In this document: positions 62,390 through 64,000 of the stretch, one piece after another
How the letters are laid out: each line of letters opens with the position of its first letter
Numbering within the stretch: the stretch's first letter is position 1
Assembly: GCA_947623305.1 (NCBI GenBank)
Contig: CANQGQ010000011.1
Coordinates: forward strand, 43,683-107,682
Source: an uncultured Alistipes sp.
GTDB taxonomy: Bacteria; Bacteroidota; Bacteroidia; Bacteroidales; Rikenellaceae
Reading direction: 5' to 3'
DNA length: 64,000 nt
Notes under the pieces: model-generated
Told to the model about the DNA's origin: nothing
Database searches by the model: none
What the model saw: the letters and a program-made list of their open reading frames with translations, nothing else
Made by a program: the position numbers and the translations under genes

Positions 62390-63044
62390 AATTTATATTC
62401 TGTATATCAACATGATAATATTTTTCCTATCTTAGCAAAGGAACAACATAGAAACAAAATCAATAATTTAAGCGATTCTCAGCTTTTCGTATTTCACTTG
62501 GTTTCATCCCTTGGACTTGGTCGCATTCAAAGTGCCTCTTAATTTCCGACTATCGACCTCTCATCCGAAGAATATCGTTCGATGGCTCATCAATGAATTG
62601 TTGCAGCCAAAAGAGAAAAGGACAGGTTTGTGTGTTTTGTCTCATATCTTCATTAAAACTTGTGTCTCCGCTAAGATAACTATTTCTATAAAACCACAGG
62701 CATATGGAAAGGCAAATATGCCTACCTAAATATAGTTTACTTTGATTTAGCATATATAAGGCTAATGCACAAACGAAACTGAATTTTCAACCCATTCCCA
62801 TTATCTGACTACTCGAGAAATATACAGTCCCAAAAGAAAGAATGAAAGTCCACTGCATATTTTCTCTTTTCGCTGCATTCTCTATTTCTATCATTTTACT
62901 GCATAAGCTTACTTGTAATCCTATTTCCACATTCAATAATGTGTATCAAGTATGGTGGCAATAGATCGACAGCATTATAGTATTCGAATATAGCAGTCAA
63001 TAAAAAAATTGTGTTTTCTGATGGTTGTTGAAGATTACTGTGGT
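62390..63044. other. AT-rich gap without a recognisable gene
   Basis: Frames of 60-75 codons exist on both strands, but none has a recognisable domain, a promoter with sensible spacing, or codon use that stands out. A weak TATCTTAG occurs around 62428. The stretch probably holds decayed mobile-element DNA. Confidence 0.4.
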
Positions 63045-63941
63045 TTAGATATAGTTTCTGACATAAAAATGTCGTGTATCTTCAGCATTATCATAAAAAA
63101 GTGCTAATTCAATCTTGGTCTCTTCGACAAATGAACGGACCTTCGAAACAGGAACTTCAATATAAATTCTCATCATATCAATCACCTCGTTAGAAAATAA
63201 TGGTAAAGTTCCCATATCGGATATCTTTAACCTATCCTCGTAAAGTTCAGTCGTATCAATACGTCCTTGATTTAAGCGCCATCTGACATTATATCGGGAA
63301 ACATAGAGATTATTTATATAACAGTTAAGTTTGTATAATGACTCCGTCACTTGACTTTCATTATGGACCTGAACGACAAAACTATATTTTCTAAATCTAC
63401 CATCTGCTGTTTCTCCATTATCGAATAAAGACCAACCGACAATAGACAAAGTAGATGTATTGTGTCGGTAAAATAAATCTCGAACTTCATATTCTTCCAT
63501 CATGACCGATTGGAAATTGTAACGCTTATAATAGCGTTTATCACCACTCATGTGCGGAGCATTGTTGCTTCTCGGTATTTTAACTATATACACAGTCCGT
63601 TTTATGTCTCCGTCTTGACGAATAGGAATGATTCTGATATTGTTGATTCGTTTTTGAATGTTGGAATTTATGATTTGCTCCAACCATTCTTTGGTAAAAA
63701 CATCACCATCCACAAATGAATATGAATCTGCCTTATGTCCGATCTCACTTATTCCGTAGATTATTATTCCACCATCTGAATTGGCAAATGCCGACACATC
63801 TTTGGCTATCTCGTTTTTCTTTTTATCATCTTTTGCAAGAGCACCTGCGGCCTTGAAATCGAGGTGTATGGATTCTTCAACCCCATTATCGATTAAATAT
63901 TGAATGTCGGCAAAAGTATATATCTCTTCATTAGTGTCCAC
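63045..63941 (-). CDS. AlbA_2 / Schlafen-like putative ATP-binding protein
   Basis: This 298-residue protein has an AlbA_2 (PF04326) domain at residues about 15-135: VEESIHLDFKAAGAL, then EIAKDVSAFANSDGGIIIYGISE and the TVYIVKIPRSNNAPHM strand with a DKRYYKRYN motif. This is the Schlafen-like divergent ATP-binding fold. The C-terminal half (from SIVGWSLFDNGE) is beta-rich and not recognised. Stand-alone AlbA_2 proteins often occur in prophages, elements and defence islands, as regulators or nucleases; a role in defence is possible but unproven. Codon use is AT-rich, unlike the core genes. No -7 element was identified upstream. Confidence 0.72.
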   Translation of the reverse strand: MDTNEEIYTFADIQYLIDNGVEESIHLDFKAAGALAKDDKKKNEIAKDVSAFANSDGGIIIYGISEIGHKADSYSFVDGDVFTKEWLEQIINSNIQKRINNIRIIPIRQDGDIKRTVYIVKIPRSNNAPHMSGDKRYYKRYNFQSVMMEEYEVRDLFYRHNTSTLSIVGWSLFDNGETADGRFRKYSFVVQVHNESQVTESLYKLNCYINNLYVSRYNVRWRLNQGRIDTTELYEDRLKISDMGTLPLFSNEVIDMMRIYIEVPVSKVRSFVEETKIELALFYDNAEDTRHFYVRNYI

Positions 63942-64000
63942 TAAAAAATCATAGAAGTTCTTTGAAATAATTGAAATTCAATTTGTTATAAGTGTTTTGT

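Noticed and set aside
62511..62753. Overlapping 60-75 codon frames on both strands
   Set aside because: No domain, no promoter at suitable spacing and no distinct codon use; likely chance frames in AT-rich decayed DNA.
58500..64000. A second copy of the tRNA-Gly 3' end marking the far end of the element
   Set aside because: No run resembling the T arm plus acceptor end was found downstream in the window; the far end is probably beyond 64 kb.
1..64000. CRISPR array
   Set aside because: No series of regularly spaced short direct repeats and no cas-like genes were seen.

Overview
The window looks like a chromosome segment of a gut-type Bacteroidota, most likely order Bacteroidales and plausibly Rikenellaceae/Alistipes-like. 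The genus is an inference; the phylum rests on the sequence. The reasons are the repeated -7 element TAnnTTTG (usually TATCTTTG) ahead of many genes, a SusC/SusD pair, a hybrid two-component regulator, DUF5686, DUF4294 and DUF4960 proteins, and Bacteroidetes-type tyrosine integrases. The first 58.5 kb has moderate to high GC with many CG-rich codons. From about 58.6 kb to the end the DNA is more AT-rich.

Bases 1-23,400 are mostly housekeeping: the 3' part of a golvesin-domain/amidase-like secreted protein, a YqeY protein, a two-lobed aspartyl protease-like protein with a PDZ end, an SBF transporter, a DJ-1/PfpI protein, DUF486, a HAD phosphatase, a DUF5686 outer-membrane protein, YbaK, an M16 peptidase, a DUF2975/XRE pair, a glycosyltransferase, an Era-TPR-MFS operon, a CPBP protease, Ffh, a bacterioferritin and an acyl-ACP thioesterase. 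Two of these genes (DUF5686 and the glycosyltransferase) share an identical 33-base promoter that lies almost against the start codon.

Bases 23,566-39,876 hold a complete fructan utilisation locus: SusC, SusD, a DUF4960 glycan-binding lipoprotein and an endo-acting type GH32 lipoprotein in one operon; a periplasmic GH32, a FucP-like MFS importer and a fructokinase in another; and a hybrid two-component regulator with a periplasmic sugar-binding domain between them. The gene set matches the Bacteroides thetaiotaomicron BT1754-BT1765 locus, and the GH32/DUF4960 lipoproteins point to levan. Broken integrase fragments bracket the locus on both sides, which suggests it arrived on, or beside, an integrated element.

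Bases 40,463-58,542 return to core genes: DUF4294, a large TonB-type barrel, a Spy-like periplasmic protein, a LytTR/LytS-type two-component system with a gamma-carbonic anhydrase, MazG, a GH20 hexosaminidase, PheT, a DMT transporter, LepA, an acyl-CoA ligase and tRNA-Gly(CCC). An 85-base structured repeat occurs three times (31.1, 47.6 and 48.7 kb). Its first stem is kept by paired changes, its second stem is nearly invariant and its ends are inverted repeats.

From the tRNA onward is an accessory region. It contains a nonsense- and frameshift-damaged integrase, a phage-type repressor with a divergent operator region and a packed operon of small genes, a head-to-head junction of two truncated genes (ORF6N and Crp/Fnr), a broken HTH gene, an integrase tail, and an intact AlbA_2/Schlafen-like gene. 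It reads as a decayed integrative element or prophage next to its likely tRNA target. No CRISPR array, rRNA or intact insertion sequence was seen.
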